A DNA stretch of 64,000 nucleotides from NCBI RefSeq assembly GCF_030643825.1, contig NZ_CP101717.1, forward strand, positions 2,046,001 to 2,110,000. Direction: 5' to 3'. Both the position numbers and the translations under genes were made by a program. A model generated the notes under the pieces. The model searched no databases, was not told the origin of the DNA, and was given only the letters and a program-made list of their open reading frames with translations. The stretch comes from Salinispirillum sp. LH 10-3-1 (GTDB lineage: Bacteria > Pseudomonadota > Gammaproteobacteria > Pseudomonadales > Natronospirillaceae). Below are positions 51,108-60,935 of the stretch, piece after piece. Positions within the stretch are counted from its first letter, which is position 1; every line of letters starts with the position of its first letter.

Positions 51108-52298
51108 TTAGATCAAGGCATCCAGTCCGCGCGCCAAGTCCGCCTTGATATCATTGATATCTTCCAAACCAACAGACACTCGAATCAAACCGGGCACAAT
51201 ACCTGCCCGCGCTTTTTCTTCGTCACTCACGCGGGCGTGTGTGGTCGTTGCTGGATGCGTAATGGTGCTCTTAGCATCACCTAAATTAGCCGTAATGGAC
51301 AGGAACTCGGTCGCATTGATGACGTGCCATGCGTTTTCTTTACCTTTGTCGCCACCCTTCACCACAAAGGCCAGCACGCCACCAAAGCCGCGTTGTTGTC
51401 GCTTCGCCAATTCGTGGCCAGGGTGGGAAGGTAGGCCGCAGTAGTGCACGCGCTCGACGGCCGGATGCGCATCCAGCCATTCAGCCAACTGCTGTGCGCT
51501 CTCACAGTGCGCTTTCATGCGCAGACTGAGCGTCTCTAAGCCCTTGAGAAATATCCATGCATTAAACGGACTCATTGATGGTCCCGCAGAACGCAGAAAA
51601 CCGACAACTTCATCGATCAAAGCACGGGGGCCACACACTGCGCCACCCAGGGCTCGACCTTGCCCGTCGATGTACTTGGTTGTGGTATGAACCACCAAGT
51701 CTGCGCCCAAAGCCGCCGGGTTTTGCAAGGCCGGAGAGCAGAAGCAATTATCAACAGCCAACCACGCGTCGTGTCCGTGGGCCAGTTCAGCCAAGGCGGC
51801 AATATCCGCCACGTCATTGAGTGGATTGGATGGTGTTTCGGCAAAGAACAAACGAGTGTTAGGACGAATGGCCTTAGCCCAATCATCGAGGTTGGTCAGT
51901 GAGACATAAGTAATTTCTACGCCAAACTTCGCTAGGTACTTATTAAACAAGACGGTCGTCGAACCGAAGATGCTGCGGGACGCCACAATATGATCGCCTG
52001 ACTGCAACAGCCCCATACAGACAGACAGGATTGCCGCCATTCCGGACGCCACACCAACGGCCGCCTCGGTACCTTCCATCGTGGCCAAGCGCTCTTCAAA
52101 CATGGCAACGGTTGGGTTGGTGTAGCGACTGTAGACGTTACCTTCTGCTTCACCGGAAAAACAGTCTGCTGCATGCTCGGCGGAATCAAAAAGGAAGCTG
52201 GCAGTCATATAGAGCGCTTCCGAATGTTCACGCTCCGCTGAACGGCGCTGTCCTGCCCGCACGGCTTGTGTGGCCTGCCCTTTCTTCGACCAATCCAT
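51108..52298 (-). CDS. metZ: O-succinylhomoserine sulfhydrylase
   Basis: 396 residues of the Cys/Met metabolism PLP fold. The Schiff-base Lys lies in VVHTTTKYIDGQGRALGG, and PLP-binding GVASGMAAILSVCMGLLQSGD comes earlier. It makes homocysteine from O-succinylhomoserine and sulphide. It follows purF, the order also found in Pseudomonas. The family has several close activities, so the substrate is likely rather than certain. Confidence 0.88.
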   Translation of the reverse strand: MDWSKKGQATQAVRAGQRRSAEREHSEALYMTASFLFDSAEHAADCFSGEAEGNVYSRYTNPTVAMFEERLATMEGTEAAVGVASGMAAILSVCMGLLQSGDHIVASRSIFGSTTVLFNKYLAKFGVEITYVSLTNLDDWAKAIRPNTRLFFAETPSNPLNDVADIAALAELAHGHDAWLAVDNCFCSPALQNPAALGADLVVHTTTKYIDGQGRALGGAVCGPRALIDEVVGFLRSAGPSMSPFNAWIFLKGLETLSLRMKAHCESAQQLAEWLDAHPAVERVHYCGLPSHPGHELAKRQQRGFGGVLAFVVKGGDKGKENAWHVINATEFLSITANLGDAKSTITHPATTTHARVSDEEKARAGIVPGLIRVSVGLEDINDIKADLARGLDALI

Positions 52299-52369
52299 CT
52301 TTAAAACCTCATATTGACGTATTGCCCCGGAGCAGCGCCGTCGCGTTCCACCAACGAATGAGCAAAACG

Positions 52370-53899
52370 CTACTCCTCGTTATCATCATTGTGTAAATCT
52401 ATCAAAGCACTGTCGTCGGTACCATCCGTCTTCGTCGTTTTAGCCGAATCATTGCGCCGCTGCTGCAACGCTTGCAGGTATTCTGGCGTAATATCACCAG
52501 TGACGTATTCGCCGTTGAATACCGAGCACTCGAAATCTACCACAGAAGATTTACGCGTACGCGTAGCCAGTATCAAATCCTCCAGGTCTTGGTAGATCAA
52601 CTTGTCGGCGCCGATTTCCTGTTGTATTTCTTCCACTGTGCGGCCGTGCGCAATCAATTCAGAGGTAGCCGGCATATCGATGCCGTAGACATTGGGAAAC
52701 CGAATAGCAGGCGCGGCAGAGGCGAAATAAACCTTCGCAGCACCGGCATCGCGGGCCATTTCAATGATCTGCTCACAGGTGGTACCGCGCACAATGGAGT
52801 CATCAACGAGCAATACGTTTTTGCCTTTAAACTCCAATGAAATGGGGTTGAGCTTCTGCTTCACTGACTTACGGCGCTGTTGCTGACCGGGCATGATGAA
52901 GGTGCGGCCGATGTAGCGGTTTTTAATAAAACCTTCGCGGAATTTCACGCCAAGCTGGTGCGCCAACTGCAGGGCCGACGTACGGCTCGTGTCGGGAATG
53001 GGTATTACCACGTCAATGTCATGATCAGGCCATTCCCGCTGAATTTTACCCGCCAAGGTTTCACCCATGCGCAAACGCGATTTATAAACCGAAATACCAT
53101 CAATAATCGAGTCAGGACGCGCGAAATATACGTGCTCAAAAATGCAGGGCGTGAACTTCTCTACAGCATGACATTGGTGTTGATGCAGGACGCCATCCGC
53201 GTCAATGTAAACGGCTTCGCCCGGTTTTATGTCAGCGATCAACTCGAATCCCTGTGCATCCAGCGCCACACTCTCGGAAGCAATCATGTACTCAATGCGC
53301 CCATCAGCCAACACGCGCTGACCATAAACGGCCGGACGAATGCCATGCGGATCGCGGAACGCCAACATGCCATGCCCGGAGATCATAGCAACCGCCGCAT
53401 AGGCACCCTCACAACGCGTCATTACACCGGCTACAGAAGCAAAGATATCATCCGGTGTGGGCGTCAATTTACCACGCTGCTGCAACTCGTGAGCGAGTGC
53501 GTTCAACAGCACTTCTGAGTCAGAGGTGGTATTGATGTGACGCAAATCACTCTTATACAAACCGGGAGTCAAATCATCGGCATTGGTCAAATTACCGTTG
53601 TGAGCGAGCACGATGCCGTAGGGAGAGTTAACGTAGAAGGGCTGGCTTTCGGAGGAGCTAGAAGAGCCAGCAGTAGGATAACGCACATGACCAATGCCCT
53701 GCGTCCCGACCAAACGCTGCATATGACGGGTACGGAACACATCACGCACCATACCATTACTTTTGCGTAAAAAGAATTTACCGCCCTGCTCCGTGACTAT
53801 ACCTGCGGCATCCTGTCCCCGGTGTTGCAACACCGTCAATGCATCATACAAAGACTGGTTGACGGGTGAGTACCCGTAAATACCTACTATACCGCACAT
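52370..53899 (-). CDS. purF: amidophosphoribosyltransferase
   Basis: 509 residues. The N-terminal Cys nucleophile is exposed after Met removal ([15 protein letters not shown]). The glutaminase domain has [10 protein letters not shown], and the phosphoribosyl domain has [18 protein letters not shown] and [12 protein letters not shown]. It starts purine synthesis by making phosphoribosylamine. Upstream is cvpA, as in many gammaproteobacteria. Confidence 0.97.
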   Translation of the reverse strand: MCGIVGIYGYSPVNQSLYDALTVLQHRGQDAAGIVTEQGGKFFLRKSNGMVRDVFRTRHMQRLVGTQGIGHVRYPTAGSSSSSESQPFYVNSPYGIVLAHNGNLTNADDLTPGLYKSDLRHINTTSDSEVLLNALAHELQQRGKLTPTPDDIFASVAGVMTRCEGAYAAVAMISGHGMLAFRDPHGIRPAVYGQRVLADGRIEYMIASESVALDAQGFELIADIKPGEAVYIDADGVLHQHQCHAVEKFTPCIFEHVYFARPDSIIDGISVYKSRLRMGETLAGKIQREWPDHDIDVVIPIPDTSRTSALQLAHQLGVKFREGFIKNRYIGRTFIMPGQQQRRKSVKQKLNPISLEFKGKNVLLVDDSIVRGTTCEQIIEMARDAGAAKVYFASAAPAIRFPNVYGIDMPATSELIAHGRTVEEIQQEIGADKLIYQDLEDLILATRTRKSSVVDFECSVFNGEYVTGDITPEYLQALQQRRNDSAKTTKTDGTDDSALIDLHNDDNEE

Positions 53900-53919
53900 A
53901 GTTCTATCTCACTTTCGAT

Positions 53920-54408
53920 TTATCGGCTGAGCTCAATCACTTTTTCGGACGCACTTTGCACGTACTGTCCGGTCCAACTGATCAAGGGGTCTATCCAGGG
54001 AACAAATAATGAGGTGTGCCAGAGTGTATCCAGCGCAAACAGCTTAGCGACTGCCAACAAAGCAACCACGATCAAAAATCCACGCAATAACCCAAATACG
54101 ATGCCTAAGGTGCGATCTAGACCGGACAAACCCGTCATGCGCACCAACTCACCTACTAGGTGGTTAATCATGGCACCGACGATCAGAGTAACAATGAACA
54201 AGATCGCGAACGCTGCCGCCAGACGCCAGCTGTCGGTGGCAATCATGCCAGTCATCAGCCCTGCCAGCCGCTCGCTGAATAAGCTGGCCACGATCAGTGC
54301 AGCCGCCCAAGACAGCAGGCTGAGCAACTCTTTTACAAATCCACGTTTAAGACTGACTAAGGCCGACACCACGACGATAACAACAATGATCCAATCGATG
54401 ACCGCCAT
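53920..54408 (-). CDS. cvpA: CvpA family membrane protein
   Basis: 162 residues with four membrane helices (DWIIVVIVVVSALVSLKRGF start; LLSWAAALIVASLF; AAAFAILFIVTLIVGAMIN; FGLLRGFLIVVALLAVAKL). The start pattern is conserved. It is needed for colicin V production in E. coli and linked to envelope stress. It lies just before purF. Confidence 0.93.
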   Translation of the reverse strand: MAVIDWIIVVIVVVSALVSLKRGFVKELLSLLSWAAALIVASLFSERLAGLMTGMIATDSWRLAAAFAILFIVTLIVGAMINHLVGELVRMTGLSGLDRTLGIVFGLLRGFLIVVALLAVAKLFALDTLWHTSLFVPWIDPLISWTGQYVQSASEKVIELSR

Positions 54409-54417
54409 GATTACTCC

Positions 54418-54990
54418 TTAAGGCTGGAACCGAACCACCAAGGTCGGCAGGTTAAACTCTTCCGACAGAATATCTTTCTTAAGCCGTACACGATCATGAT
54501 CCGGATCGGGCCCGACCATAACCTGAGTCAACAAGCTGCCGTCGGACAGTACGGTTTCTTTGGTATAAGCCTCATAGCCAGCGGTGCGCAGCTCGTCAAG
54601 CAAACGACGCGCGTTATCAGCTTGCCTAAAACTGCCCATCTGTACCGACCAAGCGCTGATCTCGCCTGTACTTTCCTGCGTGTAAGCCAGCTGACGCGGC
54701 GCGGAATCTGATGCCGCTGGCGTCGGTGGTGGCGCCTCTGCGCGTTGCTCCGGTGTCGGATCGGCGTTAATGAGCTGATCAACCCGTTGCGTCAACTCGG
54801 CAACGGCGACAGGGGCATCATGATCTACATCAATAGGTCGGGTGACTGAGAGCTCTGGAGGGGGAGGTATGTCGGTAATGCGGGCTTCAGGCAAGCGGCC
54901 CTGCCCCGTAAACAGCACAGGCAAGGCAAGTAACAGGAAGACACTCAACACAAGAGCGCCAACCAGTCGTTTTTTTTGCGTATTATCCAT
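54418..54990 (-). CDS. DedD-like SPOR-domain protein
   Basis: 190 residues: one membrane helix at about 9-27 (RLVGALVLSVFLLLALPVLF), a Pro/Ala-rich linker and a C-terminal SPOR domain (WSVQMGSFRQADNARRLLDE, LLTQVMVGPDPDHDRVRLKK). SPOR domains bind denuded peptidoglycan at the division site. It overlaps folC by 8 bases and sits between folC and cvpA, as dedD does. Confidence 0.9.
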   Translation of the reverse strand: MDNTQKKRLVGALVLSVFLLLALPVLFTGQGRLPEARITDIPPPPELSVTRPIDVDHDAPVAVAELTQRVDQLINADPTPEQRAEAPPPTPAASDSAPRQLAYTQESTGEISAWSVQMGSFRQADNARRLLDELRTAGYEAYTKETVLSDGSLLTQVMVGPDPDHDRVRLKKDILSEEFNLPTLVVRFQP

Positions 54991-56221
54991 GCTGATTGTT
55001 TGGCATATGATTCAGTGCATCGGCTACGGTGTGAAAGGAACCGCAAACCAATACAGGTTGCTGACGATTCGGCTCTAGTGCGTCTAAAGCAGCGGCAACG
55101 GAATGATGACAAACCACATCCATTAAACCCGTCCGCTCGGCCAGTTCTTTCGCTTGCTGACCGCGGCTACCTGTCAAAGTCACCAAGTGCCAGTCCGGCT
55201 CCAAACGCGCGAGCGATTGTACTACACCGCTGGCGTCTTTGTCCTTTAGCATTCCTAAAATTATTGTCCACTGTGCACTAACATGCTGCAACTGACGAAC
55301 AACATAGTCGGCTGCATGGGGATTATGTGCCACATCAAGCCAAATCTCGTTGCCGTGCCATGCAAGCCGCTGCAATCGGCCAGGCATACTGGTGTTCTGC
55401 AACACCGCAGTCACCTTCTCACGCTGCAAGGCAATACCCAGCAATTCCAGGGCGCGCAACGCCAACAAGGCACTGGGATAGGGTAAGAGCGGCCATGGTA
55501 AATCGTCCAGCTGCTGGTGCGACCCAACAAAACGCCAGGCTCCGGGCTCCCTAGGCAACTGTGTATCAACGAACGTCAGCTGACAGCCATTAATCAGTGC
55601 CACTTGAACAAAGGCTTCCGGGCAATCGGTACGCCCCACCAACAACGGCTTGCCCGGTCGGGCAATCCCCGCTTTCTCACGCGCGATACCTGCGATGTCA
55701 TCACCCAGCCAATCGACATGATCAAGCCCGATTGAGGTCACAATAGCGCAGTCGGTATCCAGCGCATTGACGGCATCCAAACGCCCGCCGAGCCCAACTT
55801 CCAACACCATGTAATCCAACGCCGCATCGGCGAACAACCTGAAGGCTGCCAGTGTGGTGAATTCGAAATAGGTCAGGGAGGTATCACCACGGGCTTTTTC
55901 CACCGCCGCCAAGGCTTGCACCATAGCCTCTTCCGTCACCGGTGTACCCTGAACGGCTACACGCTCGGTGAAATGGAGAAAATGAGGCGAGGTATAGAGA
56001 CCAACACGATAACCATGTGCTTGCAGCAAAGATGCCGTTAGCGTTGCCGTTGAGCCTTTACCGTTGGTACCGGCCACGGTAATGATCTTGCACGCGCCAA
56101 AATCAAGAGCCATGCGCTGCTGCACGGCCATTTGACGGTCGAGACCCAAATCAATTTCAGAAGGATGTAGGCTCTCCAACCAAGAGAGCCATTCCGCGAG
56201 ACTGCTGTGCGGCGAGGGCAT
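54983..56221 (-). CDS. folC: folylpolyglutamate/dihydrofolate synthase
   Basis: 412 residues. P-loop VAGTNGKGSTATLTASLL, then LTYFEFTTLAAFRLFADAAL and EVGLGGRLDAVNALD, which close the ATP/folate site. C-terminal Rossmann-like domain ends VLVCGSFHTVADAL. It makes dihydrofolate and adds glutamates. It starts three bases after accD. Confidence 0.96.
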   Translation of the reverse strand: MPSPHSSLAEWLSWLESLHPSEIDLGLDRQMAVQQRMALDFGACKIITVAGTNGKGSTATLTASLLQAHGYRVGLYTSPHFLHFTERVAVQGTPVTEEAMVQALAAVEKARGDTSLTYFEFTTLAAFRLFADAALDYMVLEVGLGGRLDAVNALDTDCAIVTSIGLDHVDWLGDDIAGIAREKAGIARPGKPLLVGRTDCPEAFVQVALINGCQLTFVDTQLPREPGAWRFVGSHQQLDDLPWPLLPYPSALLALRALELLGIALQREKVTAVLQNTSMPGRLQRLAWHGNEIWLDVAHNPHAADYVVRQLQHVSAQWTIILGMLKDKDASGVVQSLARLEPDWHLVTLTGSRGQQAKELAERTGLMDVVCHHSVAAALDALEPNRQQPVLVCGSFHTVADALNHMPNNQHG

Positions 56222-56223
56222 GA

Positions 56224-57087
56224 TCAGGCTGCAGCGAGGTGCATCATCTTGCGAATCTGACGGGCAATGACCGGACGCAAGTCTTTACGAGCGACAACCA
56301 TATCCAAGGCACCATGCTCCATCAGGAACTCGCTACGCTGAAAGCCCTCAGGCAGTTTTTCACGTACGGTTTGCTCGATTACACGCGGGCCGGCGAAACC
56401 GATTCGCGCACCGGGTTCTCCGATATTGAGGTCACCCAGCATCGCCAGGCTGGCCGACACACCACCGTAACAGGGGTCAACCAGTACAGAAATGTACGGT
56501 AAACCTGCTTTTTTCATTTTCTCAATGGCCGCAGAGGTTTTGGCCATCTGCATCAGAGAGAACAAGGCCTCCTGCATCCGTGCGCCGCCCGATGTAGGGA
56601 AACACACCAACGGTAACTTGTGCTCCAAGCAGACATTAACCGCGCGCACGAATTTCTCGCCGACCACCGAACCCATAGAGCCGCCCAAGAATGTGAAATC
56701 AAACGCCGCCACGACAACGGGCACACCCTCAACCTTACCCTTATAAACCACCAAAGCATCACGATTGCCGGTTGCTTTTTGAGCAGCCAACAAGCGGTCT
56801 TTGTATTTTTTGGAATCTTTGAATTTCAAACGGTCAACCGGCTCTACATCAGAGGCGATCTCTACCCTGCCGTCTTCATCCAGGAAAGTACTGATACGAC
56901 GATTGCCCGAAAGAATCATATGATGATCACATTTTGGGCAAACGTTCAGATTTTTTTCCAATTCAGGACGGTATAACACAGATTGACAGCTGGGACATTT
57001 TTCCCACAACCCTTCTGGCACATTCGCTTTGTCGCGACTGTCGGAACGGATAATGGACGGTACAAGTTTGTCCAACCAGCTGCTCAT
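56224..57087 (-). CDS. accD: acetyl-CoA carboxylase carboxyltransferase beta subunit
   Basis: 287 residues. An N-terminal four-Cys zinc ribbon ([20 protein letters not shown]) precedes the crotonase fold with [20 protein letters not shown] and [20 protein letters not shown]. With AccA it transfers the carboxyl group to acetyl-CoA in fatty acid synthesis. The gap upstream to trpA is 101 bases. Confidence 0.97.
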   Translation of the reverse strand: MSSWLDKLVPSIIRSDSRDKANVPEGLWEKCPSCQSVLYRPELEKNLNVCPKCDHHMILSGNRRISTFLDEDGRVEIASDVEPVDRLKFKDSKKYKDRLLAAQKATGNRDALVVYKGKVEGVPVVVAAFDFTFLGGSMGSVVGEKFVRAVNVCLEHKLPLVCFPTSGGARMQEALFSLMQMAKTSAAIEKMKKAGLPYISVLVDPCYGGVSASLAMLGDLNIGEPGARIGFAGPRVIEQTVREKLPEGFQRSEFLMEHGALDMVVARKDLRPVIARQIRKMMHLAAA

Positions 57088-57188
57088 TCTATACTCCTAA
57101 TCTGTTAACCATGGCTGTTAAGGCACATTTTAATGCCATCATAGCGACTGTTCCCGGTAAAACCAATGTCGGCTCTATATTAACGAAA

Positions 57189-57998
57189 TTATGCGTGATC
57201 CATCGCCTGCCTCATATCGGCAATTATGGCAGACACTTGTGATGAAATTTCAACAGCTCCAGCCGTTTGCAGATCCGCCACCACCGAGACCAAAGCAGAC
57301 CCTACGATCACCCCTTCCGCTACGCGACTCACCGCTGCCGCATCCGCCGGCGTCTTGATACCAAAACCAACCGCCAACGGTAAGTCGGTGAACTGCCGCA
57401 ATCGATTCAGCTGCTGCGCCACATGATCGACGTCAAGCGTGCTCGCGCCAGTCACCCCCTTAATGGAGACGTAGTACACATAGCCAGAGCTTTGCGCACA
57501 GATTGTTTTCGCCCGGCTTTCAGATGTGGTCGGGGTCAGCAGGAAAATAGTATCCAACTCTTTAGCGTGCAACTTGTCCGTCAGCTCTTGGCACTCTTCT
57601 GGTGGCATATCGACCACCAGTACACCATCGACACCCGCTGCAACCGCAGAGTCCACAAAACGATCATAACCCATGAATTCAACGGGGTTCATATAGCCCA
57701 TCAACACCACCGGGGTAGCAGTATCGGTTTCACGAAAGCGACCCACCAGCGCCAAGACATCATTGAGCCCCACACCCTGGCGCAAGGCCCGCTCATAAGC
57801 CAATTGAATCGTGGGGCCGTCAGCCATAGGGTCGGAAAACGGTACCCCCAGTTCAATGATATCAGCACCTTTAGCGACCAGTTCATGCATCAGCATCAGT
57901 GTGGTATCAAGGTCTGGATCGCCCGCCGTGATGTAGGGAATCAGCGCCTTGCGCCCTGCGGTTTTCAAGTCCGCAAATACTTGTTGAATACGACTCAT
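57189..57998 (-). CDS. trpA: tryptophan synthase alpha subunit
   Basis: 269 residues. Catalytic Glu in [17 protein letters not shown] and Asp in [12 protein letters not shown]; phosphate-binding [13 protein letters not shown]. It splits indole-glycerol phosphate and passes indole to TrpB, encoded 14 bases upstream. Confidence 0.97.
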   Translation of the reverse strand: MSRIQQVFADLKTAGRKALIPYITAGDPDLDTTLMLMHELVAKGADIIELGVPFSDPMADGPTIQLAYERALRQGVGLNDVLALVGRFRETDTATPVVLMGYMNPVEFMGYDRFVDSAVAAGVDGVLVVDMPPEECQELTDKLHAKELDTIFLLTPTTSESRAKTICAQSSGYVYYVSIKGVTGASTLDVDHVAQQLNRLRQFTDLPLAVGFGIKTPADAAAVSRVAEGVIVGSALVSVVADLQTAGAVEISSQVSAIIADMRQAMDHA

Positions 57999-58012
57999 GT
58001 TCGACTCTCCGT

Positions 58013-59224
58013 TTAAACCTGCATGCCATCTAAGGCGGCGACTGTATGAACGTCTTTGTCACCGCGACCAGACAGATTCACAATGATGCGCTTGCCCTTG
58101 CCCATTTCCTTTGCCAACTTCTTGGCATACGCAATAGCGTGCGCAGACTCAAGCGCAGGCATAATACCTTCCACACGAGTGAGTTCATGAAAAGCGGCCA
58201 AGGCCTCTGTATCGGTGACCGACACATAGTTAGCACGCCCTTCATCTTTTAACCAACTGTGTTCTGGTCCCACACCCGGATAATCCAAACCGGCAGATAC
58301 CGAGTGTGTTCCCATGATTTGACCGTTCTCGTCGGCCATAATGTAGGTGCGGTTGCCGTGCAGAATACCCGGGCGGCCAGCGCTCAGCGGCGCGGCATGA
58401 CGACCTGTTTCTACACCGTCTCCGCCTGCCTCTACACCGTATATGGCGACACTCTCATCATTTAAAAATTCATGGAACAAGCCAATCGCGTTGGAACCAC
58501 CACCTACACAGGCAACCAGGGCGTCAGGCAAACAACCCGCTTGCTCCTGCAGTTGACGCTTGGCTTCCCGGCCAATAATGGCGTGAAAGTCGCGCACCAA
58601 CATGGGGTATGGATGCGGGCCCGCTACAGTGCCAATGATGTAGTAAGTGTCGTCAACATTGGTTACCCAATCACGCATGGCTTCATTCAACGCATCTTTC
58701 AACGTGCGTGTACCTGAGGTAACTGGCACCACGGTGGCACCCAGCAACCGCATGCGGTACACGTTGAGCTTCTGTCGCTCGACGTCATCAACACCCATGT
58801 AAACAACGCATTCGAGACCCAGGCGCGCCGCAACAGTGGCAGTAGCCACACCGTGCTGACCAGCGCCGGTTTCGGCGATAACCCGCTTCTTGCCTACGTG
58901 CTTAGCCAGCAAGGCTTGGCCAATGGCGTTGTTGATTTTGTGTGAACCCGTGTGATTAAGGTCTTCGCGTTTCAAATAGACGTCTGCACCACCCCACTCA
59001 CGACTGAGGCGCTCAGCCAAATAGAGTGGGGACGGGCGACCTACATAGTGTGCCAAGTCACGATCAAAGTCCGCTTGAAACGCAGCGTCGTTTTTTAGCT
59101 CATTATAAATGCGCTCTAGATCATCCAACGCTGCCATTAAGGTTTCCGAGGCAAAGCGTCCGCCATGCATACCGAAGTGACCGCGGGCATCAGGCATTTG
59201 GAAGTAGTCTTTACGTTCAGTCAT
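58013..59224 (-). CDS. trpB: tryptophan synthase beta subunit
   Basis: 403 residues from the ATG at 59224 ([20 protein letters not shown]); the frame opens further upstream but only inside trpF. The PLP-binding Lys is in [18 protein letters not shown], and [13 protein letters not shown] binds the phosphate. It makes tryptophan from indole and serine. It overlaps trpF by 8 bases. Confidence 0.97.
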   Translation of the reverse strand: MTERKDYFQMPDARGHFGMHGGRFASETLMAALDDLERIYNELKNDAAFQADFDRDLAHYVGRPSPLYLAERLSREWGGADVYLKREDLNHTGSHKINNAIGQALLAKHVGKKRVIAETGAGQHGVATATVAARLGLECVVYMGVDDVERQKLNVYRMRLLGATVVPVTSGTRTLKDALNEAMRDWVTNVDDTYYIIGTVAGPHPYPMLVRDFHAIIGREAKRQLQEQAGCLPDALVACVGGGSNAIGLFHEFLNDESVAIYGVEAGGDGVETGRHAAPLSAGRPGILHGNRTYIMADENGQIMGTHSVSAGLDYPGVGPEHSWLKDEGRANYVSVTDTEALAAFHELTRVEGIMPALESAHAIAYAKKLAKEMGKGKRIIVNLSGRGDKDVHTVAALDGMQV

Positions 59225-59882
59225 GGTGCTTATCCTCTTGTCTAACAGCGGCAATAAATGCCTGAATTCTTTGTGTACTCTTAACGCCTTTGCTGGCTTC
59301 CACCCCACCACTGACATCCACAGCATAGGGATGCAAAGTACGAATGGCTGTCGCGACGTTGTCGGGGGCCAACCCACCGGCCAATATAATGCGGCTACGC
59401 CAGCGCTCTGGAATCCTCGACCAGTCGAATTGCTCGCCCGTACCGCCGGGTAAATCCGGATGCCATGCATCCAGCAACAAGCCACGCGCACTGGGCCACT
59501 GCTCGAGCGTGGCCTCAATATCAAGACCTGGCGCCATGCGAATGGCTTTTATAAAGGGGCGTCCGAACTGACGACAAAAGGCATCATCTTCATCGCCATG
59601 AAACTGCAACAGGTCAATATTGCATTCGTTCAACAACTGCTCAACCAACTCGGGTTGCGGATTAACCACCAACCCGACACTGGTCACAAAGGGTGGTATC
59701 CCGGCGATCAACTCCGCGGCCTCGGCTGGAGAGACAGCGCGCGGGCTGGGTGGGTAAAACACAAAACCCAAAGCATCAGCACCCGCGTGCACGGCGGCTA
59801 AGACATGCTCGTGTTCGCGTAAACCACAAATTTTAATGCGCGTACGCATTGGAGCGCCTGACTCAAGTACTTGCTCTACCAT
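59217..59882 (-). CDS. trpF: phosphoribosylanthranilate isomerase
   Basis: 221 residues. The start at 59882 is chosen because AGGAG lies eight bases upstream; [10 protein letters not shown] at 59849 is the more usual family start. The catalytic Cys is in [10 protein letters not shown] and the Asp in [16 protein letters not shown]. It is the third step of tryptophan synthesis after anthranilate. It overlaps truA by seven bases and trpB by eight. Confidence 0.95.
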   Translation of the reverse strand: MVEQVLESGAPMRTRIKICGLREHEHVLAAVHAGADALGFVFYPPSPRAVSPAEAAELIAGIPPFVTSVGLVVNPQPELVEQLLNECNIDLLQFHGDEDDAFCRQFGRPFIKAIRMAPGLDIEATLEQWPSARGLLLDAWHPDLPGGTGEQFDWSRIPERWRSRIILAGGLAPDNVATAIRTLHPYAVDVSGGVEASKGVKSTQRIQAFIAAVRQEDKHHD

Positions 59883-60724
59883 AAATGCTCTCCTAAGAAT
59901 GCCGGGCCCAACGAGGGCTCAGGCAACTCAAATGCGGTGGCGTATTCCGCGCGCACGAAATACAAACCATCCGGTCTCGCAGTGACCCCGCCCTCGCGGC
60001 GCGAACGCCCTGCCAGCACCTCCGCAGCCCATTCAACGGAGGCCTCACCGCTGCCAATGCTCAGCAAGACACCGGCAATATTGCGCACCATGTGATGCAA
60101 GAACGCATTGGCACGTACATCAATGATCACCAACCTACCCTGCCTAACCACGCGGCAGTGATAAAGTGTCTTCACTGGGCTATGTGCTTGACATGCCGCT
60201 GCCCGAAAGGCTGAAAAATCATGTTCACCAACGAAGCTGTTTGCCGCCAATTGCATCCGTGAAACGGACAAGGGGCGCTTCTCCCATGTCATCCCATTGC
60301 GCAGTACCGCCGATGGAATCGGGTGGTTGTAGATCACATACCGATAACGCCTGGCTTGCGCCATAAACCGCGCGTGAAACGTCTGCGGCATGGGTTTAAT
60401 CCATTGCACACTGATGTCACTGGGCAAATTCGAATTAGCACCCAGCATCCACCCATACGGCGACCGATGAGCAGAGGTATCAAAGTGGGCCACCTGCCCG
60501 GTGGCATGTACACCTGCATCGGTACGCCCAGCACAAAATAATCGCACAGGGTGCGCCGCAACCTTCGACAACGCGGCTTCCAACGTATCCTGCACCGTGC
60601 GCGCACTGCCCGATTGCGACTGCCAACCGGAGTACTCAGAGCCCATATATTCCACCCCAAGCGCGATGCGTTGGTGATGATCTACATGATCAGGTGCAAA
60701 GACTTCCGTCAGGTGTTCCGCCAT
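59876..60724 (-). CDS. truA: tRNA pseudouridine synthase A
   Basis: 282 residues. The catalytic Asp is in FCAGRTDAGVHATGQVAHFD. Also FRAAACQAHSPVKTLYHCRV and NAFLHHMVRNIAGVLLSIGSG, family signatures. It makes pseudouridine at 38-40 of tRNA anticodon arms. It lies between fimV and trpF, as in Pseudomonas. Confidence 0.96.
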   Translation of the reverse strand: MAEHLTEVFAPDHVDHHQRIALGVEYMGSEYSGWQSQSGSARTVQDTLEAALSKVAAHPVRLFCAGRTDAGVHATGQVAHFDTSAHRSPYGWMLGANSNLPSDISVQWIKPMPQTFHARFMAQARRYRYVIYNHPIPSAVLRNGMTWEKRPLSVSRMQLAANSFVGEHDFSAFRAAACQAHSPVKTLYHCRVVRQGRLVIIDVRANAFLHHMVRNIAGVLLSIGSGEASVEWAAEVLAGRSRREGGVTARPDGLYFVRAEYATAFELPEPSLGPAFLGEHLW

Positions 60725-60832
60725 AGATACCTCTCAAAGCGATAAAGCAAAGTTAACACAATCGTTTAGTTTGATGCAACAGGGAGATTCAGCACAATGG
60801 CTAAGGAATTTCTGAAGTGTTTTAGACACACA

Positions 60833-60881
60833 AAAGCCGACTCAGTTTGCCTGCTGTTGCAGGATCACCGATGTCGGCTTT
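60833..60881 (-). terminator. terminator after fimV
   Basis: AAAGCCGAC and GTCGGCTTT pair perfectly at the ends of a 49-base hairpin whose inner part folds again (CTGC/GCAG). On the minus strand T-rich sequence follows. It lies about 55 bases after the fimV stop and before truA. Confidence 0.7.
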
Positions 60882-60935
60882 AATTTGAGCTACATTTTCA
60901 CGCCACTAGAGCGAGCGCTGTAGTTTTTTAGTCTC